23,221 bases of DNA from Utricularia gibba (lineage: Eukaryota; Streptophyta; Magnoliopsida; Lamiales; Lentibulariaceae). Position 1 is the first letter of the stretch; every line of letters begins with the position of its first letter. Made by a program: the position numbers and the translations under genes. Below are positions 10,922 to 23,061 of the stretch, in pieces. The notes under the pieces are model-generated. The model had not been told where the DNA came from. It searched no databases and saw only the letters and a list, made by a program, of their open reading frames with translations. The DNA is taken from the NCBI GenBank assembly GCA_002189035.1, contig NEEC01000471.1, forward strand, positions 1-23,221, given 5' to 3'.

Positions 10922-12135
10922 ATGCGTGGAGATTAGACCAGCACTGATGCGCACTCCTAGGACCGTTCCAAAAACAAAAGTGAGACTTACGCAGAGGAGT
11001 CACGAGTTCACTCCATGGCGGATCATGGTGCACCATCGCTACTCGTTTGAGGGTGTTTTGTTGTGCAACAAACTCAGCCAGCATCCAATGAATACTAGAA
11101 TGTGGCCAAGGACACTCCATGTACTTTCCCGATCTCCAACAACGTGCGTTGGAAACATTAACATTTTCGGATTCATTCTACGGAGCACATACGATGTGGA
11201 TGTGCTATCCAGCCGTTAGATGGCTACCACCCCGACCTCCTGAATATTTGGACACGAAAGTGGGCATGCCGCTATACGTTTGGGAGGAGAAAACCTTCGA
11301 CCATACAGTTAAAGGATGTCATCTATATCAAACATACGTTGCGAGCCACGTAAGCTACTATTGAGTGGACATCATTGAATGAGAAATGAGTCATAGAGCA
11401 TCGAAGAACATATCGTCGTGGATCCAGAGTGTAGCCACTCCTAACCCAAAGTCCATAACTCGACCACCCAGCACTTGTGCTTCGAATCCACATAGCTCAC
11501 GGAACAAACGCACACCTCCCCTTATAATTCGACCCCCATGGCATCCACTCCTGATGCAAAATTCCATTCTCCCTCCAGGCTTTGCAAAGAAGCGGGTAAC
11601 GTGGAATGGATCGGTATTGCTTCGCAAGCAGGTCACGCCTTGCAACATGCATACTTCATACCTTACGACATTCCAATGCCTGACCTCCGGATGCCTTTTA
11701 CCCAGATTGTGGATGGAGATAGAGAAGGGATCACTCGGTTAAGCAATCGTTAAAGCCGCGTGCGCAACACGCGAGTGTGTTTTCCGTATGCTAACGGCTT
11801 GACCATCATCCGATTCAGCATACTGCTCGTGCACCTTTACGAGTGTAGCCAATTTTCCGTCCTCACTTTCAACCAGGTCCGATGCAACGTACAAAGATGA
11901 ATGGTGGTCGTCTTCCCTCAAGCATCGACACGATTCAACGGGTTGATGGTCTCTAGTGCAAACTCCCACGCTCTTTTAGGCGTTCACATCCATGCGCACT
12001 ACTTCCTTTCTTTTCTCCGTTGCTGGACGGGCCTCGCAAGCTTTGCCGTTACCTTCAGGTGTTCTGGACTCCTTAGCGAATGGACTGGACAAGGAGACCG
12101 TTGGTCTATTATCGCGGCCGTTGAAAGATATGAGG
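10922..12135. repeat. Repeat unit 9, with a 153-base internal deletion
   Basis: At 1214 bases it lacks about 153 bases compared with unit 1, roughly offsets 46-200. The breakpoint region at 10955-10980 is also scrambled by several one- or two-base changes (CTCCTAGGACCG and AAAAACAAAAG). The deletion removes both palindromic octamers and the variable spot. The rest is ordinary: no extra G at s647, CC at s748, G at s950, C at s1048, TTTA, and the short GG at s1135. One G is lost in CATACAGTTAAAGG near 11309. Confidence 0.95.
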
Positions 12136-13507
12136 ATGCGTGGAGATTAGACCAGCACTGATGCGCACGTCCATAGGACCGTAAAGTCCAACCCATGGAC
12201 TCTAACCAAGTACTTCACCACTGATGTGTCGTCCAACGATACGAAGGGGGTACATCAGGATCAATGATGCAGGGTTGTAACATCAACGATCCCATACTTC
12301 TTAGTTTTTCCTATTGCTTTCCCTTATGATCTTCCATGGAAACAAAGTGAGACTTACGCAGAGGAGTCACGAGTTCACTCCATGGCGGATCATGGTGCAC
12401 CATCGCTACTCGTTTGAGGGTGTTTTGTTGTGCAACAAACTCAGCCAGCATCCAATGAATACTAGAATGTGGCCAAGGACACTCCATGTACTTTCCCGAT
12501 CTCCAACAACGTGCGTTGGAAACATTAACATTTTCGGATTCATTCTACGGAGCACATACGATGTGGATGTGCTATCCAGCCGTTAGATGGCTACCACCCC
12601 GACCTCCTGAATATTTGGACACGAAAGTGGGCATGCCGCTATACGTTTGGGAGGAGAAAACCTTCGACCATACAGGTTAAAGGATGTCATCTATATCAAA
12701 CATACGTTGCGAGCCACGTAAGCTACTATTGAGTGGACATCATTGAATGAGAAATGAGTCATAGAGCATCGAAGAACATATCGGTCGTGGATCCAGAGTG
12801 TAGCCACTCCTAACCCAAAGTCCATAACTCGACCACCCAGCACTTGTGCTTCGAATCCACATAGCTCACGGAACAAACGCACACGTCCCCTTATAATTCG
12901 ACCCCCATGGCATCCACTCCTGATGCAAAATTCCATTCTCCCTCCAGGCTTTGCAAAGAAGCGGGTAACGTGGAATGGATCGGTATTGCTTCGCAAGCAG
13001 GTCACGCCTTGCAACATGCATACTTCATACCTTACGACATTCCAATGCCTGACCTCCGGATGCCTTTTACCCAGATTGTGGATGGAGATAGAGAAGGGAT
13101 CACTCGGTTAAGCAATCGTTAAAGCCGCGTGCGCAACACGCGAGAGTGTGTTTTCCGTATGCTAACGGCTTGACCATCATCCGATTCAGCATACTGCTCG
13201 TGCACCTTTACGAGTGTAGCCAATTTTCCGTCCTCACTTTCAACCAGGTCCGATGCAACGTACAAAGATGAATGGGTGGTCGTCTTCCCTCAAGCATCGA
13301 CACGATTCAACGGGTTGATGGTCTCTAGTGCAAACTCCCACGCTCTTTTAGGCGTTCACATCCATGCGCACTACTTCCTTTCTTTTCTCCGTTGCTGGAC
13401 GGGCCTCGCAAGCTTTGCCGTTACCTTCAGGTGTTCTGGACTCCTTAGCGAATGGACTGGACAAGGAGACCGTTGGTCTATTATCGCGGCCGTTGAAAGA
13501 TATGAGG
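12136..13507. repeat. Repeat unit 10
   Basis: This is the longest copy, 1372 bases. Two extra bases follow the GC-rich hairpin (CGCGAGAGTGTG near 13140). Alleles are A at s70, extra G at s647, CG at s748, G at s950, C at s1048, TTTA and GGG. Confidence 0.95.
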
Positions 13508-14873
13508 ATGCGTGGAGATTAGACCAGCACTGATGCGCACGTCCATAGGACCGTAAAGTCCAACCCATGGACTCTAACCAAGTACTTCACCACTGATGTG
13601 TCGTCCAACGATACGAAGGGGGTACATCAGGATCAATGATGCAGGGTTGTAACACCAACGATCCCATACTTCTTAGTTTTTCCTATTGCTTTCCCTTATG
13701 ATCTTCCATGGAAACAAAGTGAGACTTACGCAGAGGAGTCACGAGTTCACTCCATGGCGGATCATGGTGCACCATCGCTACTCGTTTGAGGGTGTTTGTT
13801 GTGCAACAAACTCAGCCAGCATCCAATGAATACTAGAATGTGGCCAAGGACACTCCATGTACTTTCCCGATCTCCAACAACGTGCGTTGGAAACATTAAC
13901 ATTTTCGGATTCATTCTACGGAGCACATACGATGTGGATGTGCTATCCAGCCGTTAGATGGCTACCACCCCGACCTCCTGAATATTTGGACACGAAAGTG
14001 GGCATGCCGCTATACGTTTGGGAGGAGAAAACCTTCGACCATACAGGTTAAAGGATGTCATCTATATCAAACATACGTTGCGAGCCACGTAAGCTACTAT
14101 TGAGTGGACATCATTGAATGAGAAATGAGTCATAGAGCATCGAAGAACATATCGGTCGTGGATCCAGAGTGTAGCCACTCCTAACCCAAAGTCCATAACT
14201 CGACCACCCAGCACTTGTGCTTCGAATCCACATAGCTCACGGAACAAACGCACACTCCCCTTATAATTCGACCCCCATGGCATCCACTCCTGATGCAAAA
14301 TTCCATTCTCCCTCCAGGCTTTGCAAAGAAGCGGGTAACGTGGAATGGATCGGTATTGCTTCGCAAGCAGGTCACGCCTTGCAACATGCATACTTCATAC
14401 CTTACGACATTCCAATGCCTGACCTCCGGATGCCTTTTACCCAGATTGTGGATGGAGATAGAGAAGGGATCACTCGGTTAAGCAATCGTTAAAGCCGCGT
14501 GCGCAACACGCGAGTGTGTTTTCCGTATGCTAACGGCTTGACCATCATCCGATTGAGCATACTGCTCGTGCACCTTACGAGTGTAGCCAATTTTCCGTCT
14601 CACTTTCAACCAGGTCCGATGCAACGTACAAAGATGAATGGGTGGTCGTCTTCCCTCAAGCATCGACACGATTCAACGGGTTGATGGTCTCTAGTGCAAA
14701 CTCCCACGCTCTTTTAGGCGTTCACATCCATGCGCACTACTTCCTTTCTTTTCTCCGTTGCTGGACGGGCCTCGCAAGCTTTGCCGTTACCTTCAGGTGT
14801 TCTGGACTCCTTAGCGAATGGACTGGACAAGGAGACCGTTGGTCTATTATCGCGGCCGTTGAAAGATATGAGG
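13508..14873. repeat. Repeat unit 11
   Basis: This 1366-base copy is the first of three (units 11-13) that share the lost base at s748, G at s1048 and the short TTA at s1068. It has A at s70 and CACCAACGATCCCATAC at the variable spot. Single bases are lost in GGTGTTTGTTG near 13797 and CCGTCTCAC near 14598. Confidence 0.95.
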
Positions 14874-16240
14874 ATGCGTGGAGATTAGACCAGCACTGAT
14901 GCGCACGTCCATAGGACCGTAAAGTCCAACCCATGGACTCTAGCCAAGTACTTCACCACTGATGTGTCGTCCAACGATACGAAGGGGGTACATCAGGATC
15001 AATGATGCAGGTTGTAACATCAACGATACCAAGTACTTCTTAGTTTTTCCTATTGCTTTCCCTTATGATCTTCCATGGAAACAAAGTGAGACTTACGCAG
15101 AGGAGTCACGAGTTCACTCCATGGCGGATCATGGGCACCATCGCTACTCGTTTGAGGGTGTTTTGTTGTGCAACAAACTCAGCCAGCATCCAATGAATAC
15201 TAGAATGTGGCCAAGGACACTCCATGTACTTTCCCGATCTCCAACAACGTGCGTTGGAAACATTAACATTTTCGGATTCATTCTACGGAGCACATACGAT
15301 GTGGATGTGCTATCCAGCCGTTAGATGGCTACCACCCCGACCTCCTGAATATTTGGACACGAAAGTGGGCATGCCGCTATACGTTTGGGAGGAGAAAACC
15401 TTCGACCATACAGGTTAAAGGATGTCATCTATATCAAACATACGTTGCGAGCCACGTAAGCTACTATTGAGTGGACATCATTGAATGAGAAATGAGTCAT
15501 AGAGCATCGAAGAACATATCGGTCGTGGATCCAGAGTGTAGCCACTCCTAACCCAAAGTCCATAACTCGACCACCCAGCACTTGTGCTTCGAATCCACAT
15601 AGCTCACGGAACAAACGCACACTCCCCTTATAATTCGACCCCCATGGCATCCACTCCTGATGCAAAATTCCATTCTCCCTCCAGGCTTTGCAAAGAAGCG
15701 GGTAACGTGGAATGGATCGGTATTGCTTCGCAAGCAGGTCACGCCTTGCAACATGCATACTTCATACCTTACGACATTCCAATGCCTGACCTCCGGATGC
15801 CTTTTACCCAGATTGTGGATGGAGATAGAGAAGGGATCACTCGGTTAAGCAATCGTTAAAGCCGCGTGCGCAACACGCGAGTGTGTTTTCCGTATGCTAA
15901 CGGCTTGACCATCATCCGATTGAGCATACTGCTCGTGCACCTTACGAGTGTAGCCAATTTTCCGTCCTCACTTTCAACCAGGTCCGATGCAACGTACAAA
16001 GATGAATGGGTGGTCGTCTTCCCTCAAGCATCGACACGATTCAACGGGTTGATGGTCTCTAGTGCAAACTCCCACGCTCTTTTAGGCGTTCACATCCATG
16101 CGCACTACTTCCTTTCTTTTCTCCGTTGCTGGACGGCCTCGCAAGCTTTGCCGTTACCTTCAGGTGTTCTGGACTCCTTAGCGAATGGACTGGACAAGGA
16201 GACCGTTGGTCTATTATCGCGGCCGTTGAAAGATATGAGG
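14874..16240. repeat. Repeat unit 12
   Basis: This copy is 1367 bases and belongs to the unit 11-13 block by its s748, s1048 and s1068 alleles. Its s70 allele is G. The variable spot reads CATCAACGATACCAAGTAC, so the second AAGTACTT octamer is intact. Single bases are lost in GCAGGTTG near 15010, ATGGGCACC near 15134 and CTGGACGGCCTC near 16134. Confidence 0.95.
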
Positions 16241-17607
16241 ATGCGTGGAGATTAGACCAGCACTGATGCGCACGTCCATAGGACCGTAAAGTCCAACCCA
16301 TGGACTCTAGCCAAGTACTTCACCACTGATGTGTCGTCCAACGATACGAAGGGGTACATCAGGATCAATGATGCAGGGTTGTAACATCAACGATACCAAG
16401 TACTTCTTAGTTTTTCCTATTGCTTTCCCTTATGATCTTCCATGGAAACAAAGTGAGACTTACGCAGAGGAGTCACGAGTTCACTCCATGGCGGATCATG
16501 GTGCACCATCGCTACTCGTTTGAGGGTGTTTGTTGTGCAACAAACTCAGCCAGCATCCAATGAATACTAGAATGTGGCCAAGGACACTCCATGTACTTTC
16601 CCGATCTCCAACAACGTGCGTTGGAAACATTAACATTTTCGGATTCATTCTACGGAGCACATACGATGTGGATGTGCTATCCAGCCGTTAGATGGCTACC
16701 ACCCCGACCTCCTGAATATTTGGACACGAAAGTGGGCATGCCGCTATACGTTTGGGAGGAGAAAACCTTCGACCATACAGGTTAAAGGATGTCATCTATA
16801 TCAAACATACGTTGCGAGCCACGTAAGCTACTATTGAGTGGACATCATTGAATGAGAAATGAGTCATAGAGCATCGAAGAACATATCGTCGTGGATCCAG
16901 AGTGTAGCCACTCCTAACCCAAAGTCCATAACTCGACCACCCAGCACTTGTGCTTCGAATCCACATAGCTCACGGAACAAACGCACACTCCCCTTATAAT
17001 TCGACCCCCATGGCATCCACTCCTGATGCAAAATTCCATTCTCCCTCCAGGCTTTGCAAAGAAGCGGGTAACGTGGAATGGATCGGTATTGCTTCGCAAA
17101 GCAGGTCACGCCTTGCAACATGCATACTTCATACCTTACGACATTCCAATGCCTGACCTCCGGATGCCTTTTACCCAGATTGTGGATGGAGATAGAGAAG
17201 GGATCACTCGGTTAAGCAATCGTTAAAGCCGCGTGCGCAACACGCGAGTGTGTTTTCCGTATGCTAACGGCTTGACCATCATCCGATTGAGCATACTGCT
17301 CGTGCACCTTACGAGTGTAGCCAATTTTCCGTCCTCACTTTCAACCAGGTCCGATGCAACGTACAAAGATGAATGGTGGTCGTCTTCCCTCAAGCATCGA
17401 CACGATTCAACGGGTTGATGGTCTCTAGTGCAAACTCCCACGCTCTTTTAGGCGTTCACATCCATGCGCACTACTTCCTTTCTTTTCTCCGTTGCTGGAC
17501 GGGCCTCGCAAGCTTTGCCGTTACCTTCAGGTGTTCTGGACTCCTTAGCGAATGGACTGGACAAGGAGACCGTTGGTCTATTATCGCGGCCGTTGAAAGA
17601 TATGAGG
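16241..17607. repeat. Repeat unit 13
   Basis: This 1367-base copy is the last of the unit 11-13 block. It lacks the extra G at s647, as units 1, 5, 6 and 9 do, and has the short GG at s1135. Private changes are an extra A in CTTCGCAAAGCAGG near 17099 and single losses in AAGGGGTAC near 16352 and GGTGTTTGTTG near 16530. The second AAGTACTT is intact. Confidence 0.95.
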
Positions 17608-18971
17608 ATGCGTGGAGATTAGACCAGCACTGATGCGCACGTCCATAGGACCGTAAAGTCCAACCCATGGACTCTAGCCAAGTACTTCACCACTGATGTG
17701 TCGTCCAACGATACGAAGGGGGTACATCAGGATCAATGATGCAGGGTTGTAACATCAACGATACCAAGTACTTCTTTTCCTATTGCTTTCCCTTATGATC
17801 TTCCATGGAAACAAAGTGAGACTTACGCAGAGGAGTCACGAGTTCACTCCATGGCGGATCATGGTGCACCATCGCTACTCGTTTGAGGGTGTTTTGTTGT
17901 GCAACAAACTCAGCCAGCATCCAATGAATACTAGAATGTGGCCAAGGACACTCCATGTACTTTCCCGATCTCCAACAACGTGCGTTGGAAACATTAACAT
18001 TTTCGGATTCATTCTACGGAGCACATACGATGTGGATGTGCTATCCAGCCGTTAGATGGCTACCACCCGACCTCCTGAATATTTGGACACGAAAGTGGGC
18101 ATGCCGCTATACGTTTGGGAGGAGAAAACCTTCGACCATACAGGTTAAAGGATGTCATCTATATCAAACATACGTTGCGAGCCACGTAAGCTACTATTGA
18201 GTGGACATCATTGAATGAGAAATGAGTCATAGAGCATCGAAGAACATATCGGTCGTGGATCCAGAGTGTAGCCACTCCTAACCCAAAGTCCATAACTCGA
18301 CCACCCAGCACTTGTGCTTCGAATCCACATAGCTCACGGAACAAACGCACACGTCCCCTTATAATTCGACCCCCATGGCATCCACTCCTGATGCAAAATT
18401 CCATTCTCCCTCCAGGCTTTGCAAAGAAGCGGGTAACGTGGAATGGATCGGTATTGCTTCGCAAGCAGGTCACGCCTTGCAACATGCATACTTCATACCT
18501 TACGACATTCCAATGCCTGACCTCCGGATGCCTTTTACCCAGATTGTGGATGGAGATAGAGAAGGGATCACTCGGTTAAGCAATCGTTAAAGCGCGGTGC
18601 GCAACACGCGAGTGTGTTTTCCGTATGCTAACGGCTTGACCATCATCCGATTCAGCATACTGCTCGTGCACCTTCACGAGTGTAGCCAATTTTCCGTCCT
18701 CACTTTCAACCAGGTCCGATGCAACGTACAAAGATGAATGGGTGGTCGTCTTCCTCAAGCATCGACACGATTCAACGGGTTGATGGTCTCTAGTGCAAAC
18801 TCCACGCTCTTTTAGGCGTTCACATCCATGCGCACTACTTCCTTTCTTTTCTCCGTTGCTGGACGGGCCTCGCAAGCTTTGCCGTTACCTTCAGGTGTTC
18901 TGGACTCCTTAGCGAATGGACTGGACAAGGAGACCGTTGGTCTATTATCGCGGCCGTTGAAAGATATGAGG
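17608..18971. repeat. Repeat unit 14
   Basis: This copy is 1364 bases. It is the only copy with an altered left arm of the GC-rich hairpin (AGCGCGGTGCGC at 18591-18602). It carries TTCA at s1068, CG at s748, C at s1048 and extra G at s647. Five bases are missing before the T-run (ACTTCTTTTCC near 17775), and single C losses occur near 18060, 18753 and 18802. Confidence 0.95.
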
Positions 18972-20342
18972 ATGCGTGGAGATTAGACCAGCACTGATGC
19001 GCACGTCCATAGGACCGTAAAGTCCAACCCATGGACTCTAGCCAAGTACTTCACCACTGATGTGTCGTCCAACGATACGAAGGGGGTACATCAGGATCAA
19101 TGATGCAGGGTTGTAACATCAACATACCAAGTACTTCTTAGTTTTTCCTATTGCTTTCCCTTATGATCTTCCATGGAAACAAAGTGAGACTTACGCAGAG
19201 GAGTCACGAGTTCACTCCATGGCGGATCATGGTGCACCATCGCTACTCGTTTGAGGGTGTTTTGTTGTGCAACAAACTCAGCCAGCATCCAATGAATACT
19301 AGAATGTGGCCAAGGACACTCCATGTACTTTCCCGATCTCCAACAACGTGCGTTGGAAACATTAACATTTTCGGATTCATTCTACGGAGCACATACGATG
19401 TGGATGTGCTATCCAGCCGTTAGATGGCTACCACCCCGACCTCCTGAATATTTGGACACGAAAGTGGGCATGCCGCTATACGTTTGGAGGAGAAAAACCT
19501 TCGACCATACAGGTTAAAGGATGTCATCTATATCAAACATACGTTGCGAGCCACGTAAGCTACTATTGAGTGGACATCATTGAATGAGAAATGAGTCATA
19601 GAGCATCGAAGAACATATCGGTCGTGGATCCAGAGTGTAGCCACTCCTAACCCAAAGTCCATAACTCGACCACCCAGCACTTGTGCTTCGAATCCACATA
19701 GCTCACGGAACAAACGCACACGTCCCCTTATAATTCGACCCCCATGGCATCCACTCCTGATGCAAAATTCCATTCTCCCTCCAGGCTTTGCAAAGAAGCG
19801 GGTAACGTGGAATGGATCGGTATTGCTTCGCAAGCAGGTCACGCCTTGCAACATGCATACTTCATACCTTACGACATTCCAATGCCTGACCTCCGGATGC
19901 CTTTTACCCAGATTGTGGATGGAGATAGAGAAGGGATCACTCGGTTAAGCAATCGTTTAAAGCCGCGTGCGCAACACGCGAGTGTGTTTTCCGTATGCTA
20001 ACGGCTTGACCATCATCCGATTCAGCATACTGCTCGTGCACCTTTACGAGTGTAGCCAATTTTCCGTCCTCACTTTCAACCAGGTCCGATGCAACGTACA
20101 AAGATGAATGGTGGTCGTCTTCCCTCAAGCATCGACACGATTCAACGGGTTGATGGTCTCTAGTGCAAACTCCCACGCTCTTTTAGGCGTTCACATCCAT
20201 GCGCACTACTTCCTTTCTTTTCTCCGTTGCTGGACGGGCCTCGCAAGCTTTGCCGTTACCTTCAGGTGTTCTGGACTCCTTAGCGAATGGACTGGACAAG
20301 GAGACCGTTGGTCTATTATCGCGGCCGTTGAAAGATATGAGG
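18972..20342. repeat. Repeat unit 15
   Basis: This copy is 1371 bases. Alleles are G at s70, extra G at s647, CG at s748, G at s950, C at s1048, TTTA and the short GG at s1135. The variable spot is CATCAACATACCAAGTAC with the second octamer intact. A compensating loss and gain alters the purine run (TTTGGAGGAGAAAAACC near 19485), and an extra T gives CGTTTAAAGCC near 19956. Confidence 0.95.
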
Positions 20343-21707
20343 ATGCGTGGAGATTAGACCAGCACTGATGCGCACGTCCATAGGACCGTAAAGTCCAACC
20401 CATGGACTCTACCAAGTACTTCACCACTGATGTGTCGTCCAACGATACGAAGGGGTACATCAGGATCAATGATGCAGGTTGTAACACCAACAGATCCCAA
20501 TACTTCTTAGTTTTTCCTATTGCTTTCCCTTATGATCTTCCATGGAAACAAAGTGAGACTTACGCAGAGGAGTCACGAGTTCACTCCATGGCGGATCATG
20601 GTGCACCATCGCTACTCGTTTGAGGGTTGTTTTTTGTGCAACAAACTCAGCCAGCATCCAATGAATACTAGAATGTGGCCAAGGACACTCCATGTACTTT
20701 CCCGATCTCCAACAACGTGCGTTGGAACATTAACATTTTCGGATTCATTCTACGGAGCACATACGATGTGGATGTGCTATCCAGCCGTTAGATGGCTACC
20801 ACCCGACCTCCTGAATATTTGGACACGAAAGTGGGCATGCGCTATACGTTTGGGAGGAGAAAACCTTCGACCATACAGGTTAAAGGATGTCATCTATATC
20901 AAACATACGTTGCGAGCCACGTAAGCTACTATTGAGTGGACATCATTGAATGAGAAATGAGTCATAGAGCATCGAAGAACATATCGGTCGTGGATCCAGA
21001 GTGTAGCCACTCCTAACCCAAAGTCCATAACTCGACCACCCAGCACTTGTGCTTCGAATCCACATAGCTCACGGAACAAACGCACACGTCCCCTTATAAT
21101 TCGACCCCATGGCATCCACTCCTGATGCAAAATTCCATTCTCCCTCCAGGCTTTGCAAAGAAGCGGGTAACGTGGAATGGATCGGTATTGCTTCGCAAGC
21201 AGGTCACGCCTTGCAACATGCATACTTCATACCTTACGACATTCCAATGCCTGACCTCCGGATGCCTTTTACCCAGATTGTGGATGGAGATAGAGAAGGG
21301 ATCACTCGGTTAAGCAATCGTTAAGCCGCGTGCGCAACACGCGAGTGTGTTTTCCGTATGCTAACGGCTTGACCATCATCCGATTCAGCATACTGCTCGT
21401 GCACCTTTACGAGTGTAGCCAATTTTCCGTCCTCACTTTCAACCAGGTCCGATGCAACGTACAAAGATGAATGGGTGGTCGTCTTCCCTCAAGCATCGAC
21501 ACGATTCAACGGGGTTGATGGTCTCTAGTGCAAACTCCCACGCTCTTTTAGGCGTTCACATCCATGCGCACTACTTCCTTTCTTTTCTCCGTTGCTGGAC
21601 GGGCCTCGCAAGCTTTGCCGTTACCTTCAGGTGTTCTGGACTCCTTAGCGAATGGACTGGACAAGGAGACCGTTGGTCTATTATCGCGGCCGTTGAAAGA
21701 TATGAGG
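20343..21707. repeat. Repeat unit 16, indel-rich
   Basis: This 1365-base copy has about ten private small indels. They include CTCTACCAAG near 20408, AAGGGGTAC, GCAGGTTG, GAGGGTTGTTTTTTGTGC near 20625, GGAACATTAAC near 20726, GGGCATGCGCTAT near 20835, GACCCCATGG near 21106, CGTTAAGCC near 21321 and CAACGGGGTTG near 21510. Shared alleles are extra G at s647, CG at s748, G at s950, C at s1048 and TTTA. Confidence 0.95.
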
Positions 21708-23061
21708 ATGCGTGGAGATTAGACCAGCACTGATGCGCACGTCCATAGGACCGTAAAGTCCAACCCATGGACTCTAACCAAGTACTTCACCACTGATGTG
21801 TCGTCCAACGATACGAAGGGGGTACATCAGGATCAATGATGCAGGGTTGTAACACAACAGATCCATACTTCTTAGTTTTTCCTATTGCTTTCCCTTATGA
21901 TCTTCCATGGAAACAAAGTGAGACTTACGCAGAGGAGTCACGAGTTCACTCCATGGCGGATCATGGTGCACCATCGCTACTCGTTTGAGGGTGTTTTGTT
22001 GTGCAACAAACTCAGCCAGCATCCAATGAATACTAGAATGTGGCCAAGGACACTCCATGTACTTTCCGATCTCCAACAACGTGCGTTGGAAACATTAACA
22101 TTTTCGGATTCATTCTACGGAGCACATACGATGGATGTGCTATCCAGCCGTTAGATGGCTACCCCCCGACCTCCTGAATATTTGGACACGAAAGTGGGCA
22201 TGCCGCTATACGTTTGGGAGGAGAAAACCTTCGACCATACAGGTTAAAGGATGTCATCTATATCAAACATACGTTGCGAGCCACGTAAGCTACTATTGAG
22301 TGGACATCATTGAATGAGAAATGAGTCATAGAGCATCGAAGAACATATCGGTCGTGGATCCAGAGTGTAGCCACTCCTAACCCAAAGTCCATAACTCGAC
22401 CACCCAGCACTTGTGCTTCGAATCACATAGCTCACGGAACAAACGCACACGTCCCCTTATAATTCGACCCCCATGGCATCCACTCCTGATGCAAAATTCC
22501 ATTCTCCCTCCAGGCTTTGCAAAGAAGCGGGTAACGTGGAATGGATCGGTATTGCTTCGCAAGCAGGTCACGCCTTGCAACATGCATACTTCATACTTAC
22601 ACATTCCAATGCCTGACCTCCGGATGCCTTTTACCAGATTGTGGATGGAGATAGAGAAGGGATCACTCGGTTAAGCAATCGTTAAAGCCGCGTGCGCAAC
22701 ACGCGAGTGTGTTTTCCGTATGCTAACGGCTTGACCATCATCCGATTCAGCATACTGCTCGTGCACCTTTACGAGTGTAGCCAATTTTCCGTCCTCACTT
22801 TCAACCAGGTCCGATGCAACGTACAAAGATGAATGGGTGGTCGTCTTCCTCAAGCATCGACGATTCAACGGTTGATGGTCTCTAGTGCAAACTCCCACGC
22901 TCTTTAGGCGTTCACATCCATGCGCACTACTTCTTCTTTTTCTCCGTTGCTGGACGGGCCTCGCAAGCTTTGCCGTTACCTTCAGGTGTTCTGGACTCCT
23001 TAGCGAATGGACTGGACAAGGAGACCGTTGGTCTATTATCGCGGCCGTTGAAGATATGAGG
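21708..23061. repeat. Repeat unit 17, indel-rich
   Basis: This 1354-base copy has about a dozen private changes, nearly all single-base losses. Examples are CTTTCCGATCTCC near 22065, ATACGATGGATG near 22130, CGAATCACATAG near 22420, CATACTTACACATTCC near 22595, TTTACCAGATT near 22632, ATCGACGATTCAACGGTTG near 22860, CTCTTTAGGCG and GTTGAAGATATG near 23049. Alleles are A at s70, extra G at s647, CG at s748, C at s1048 and TTTA. Confidence 0.95.
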
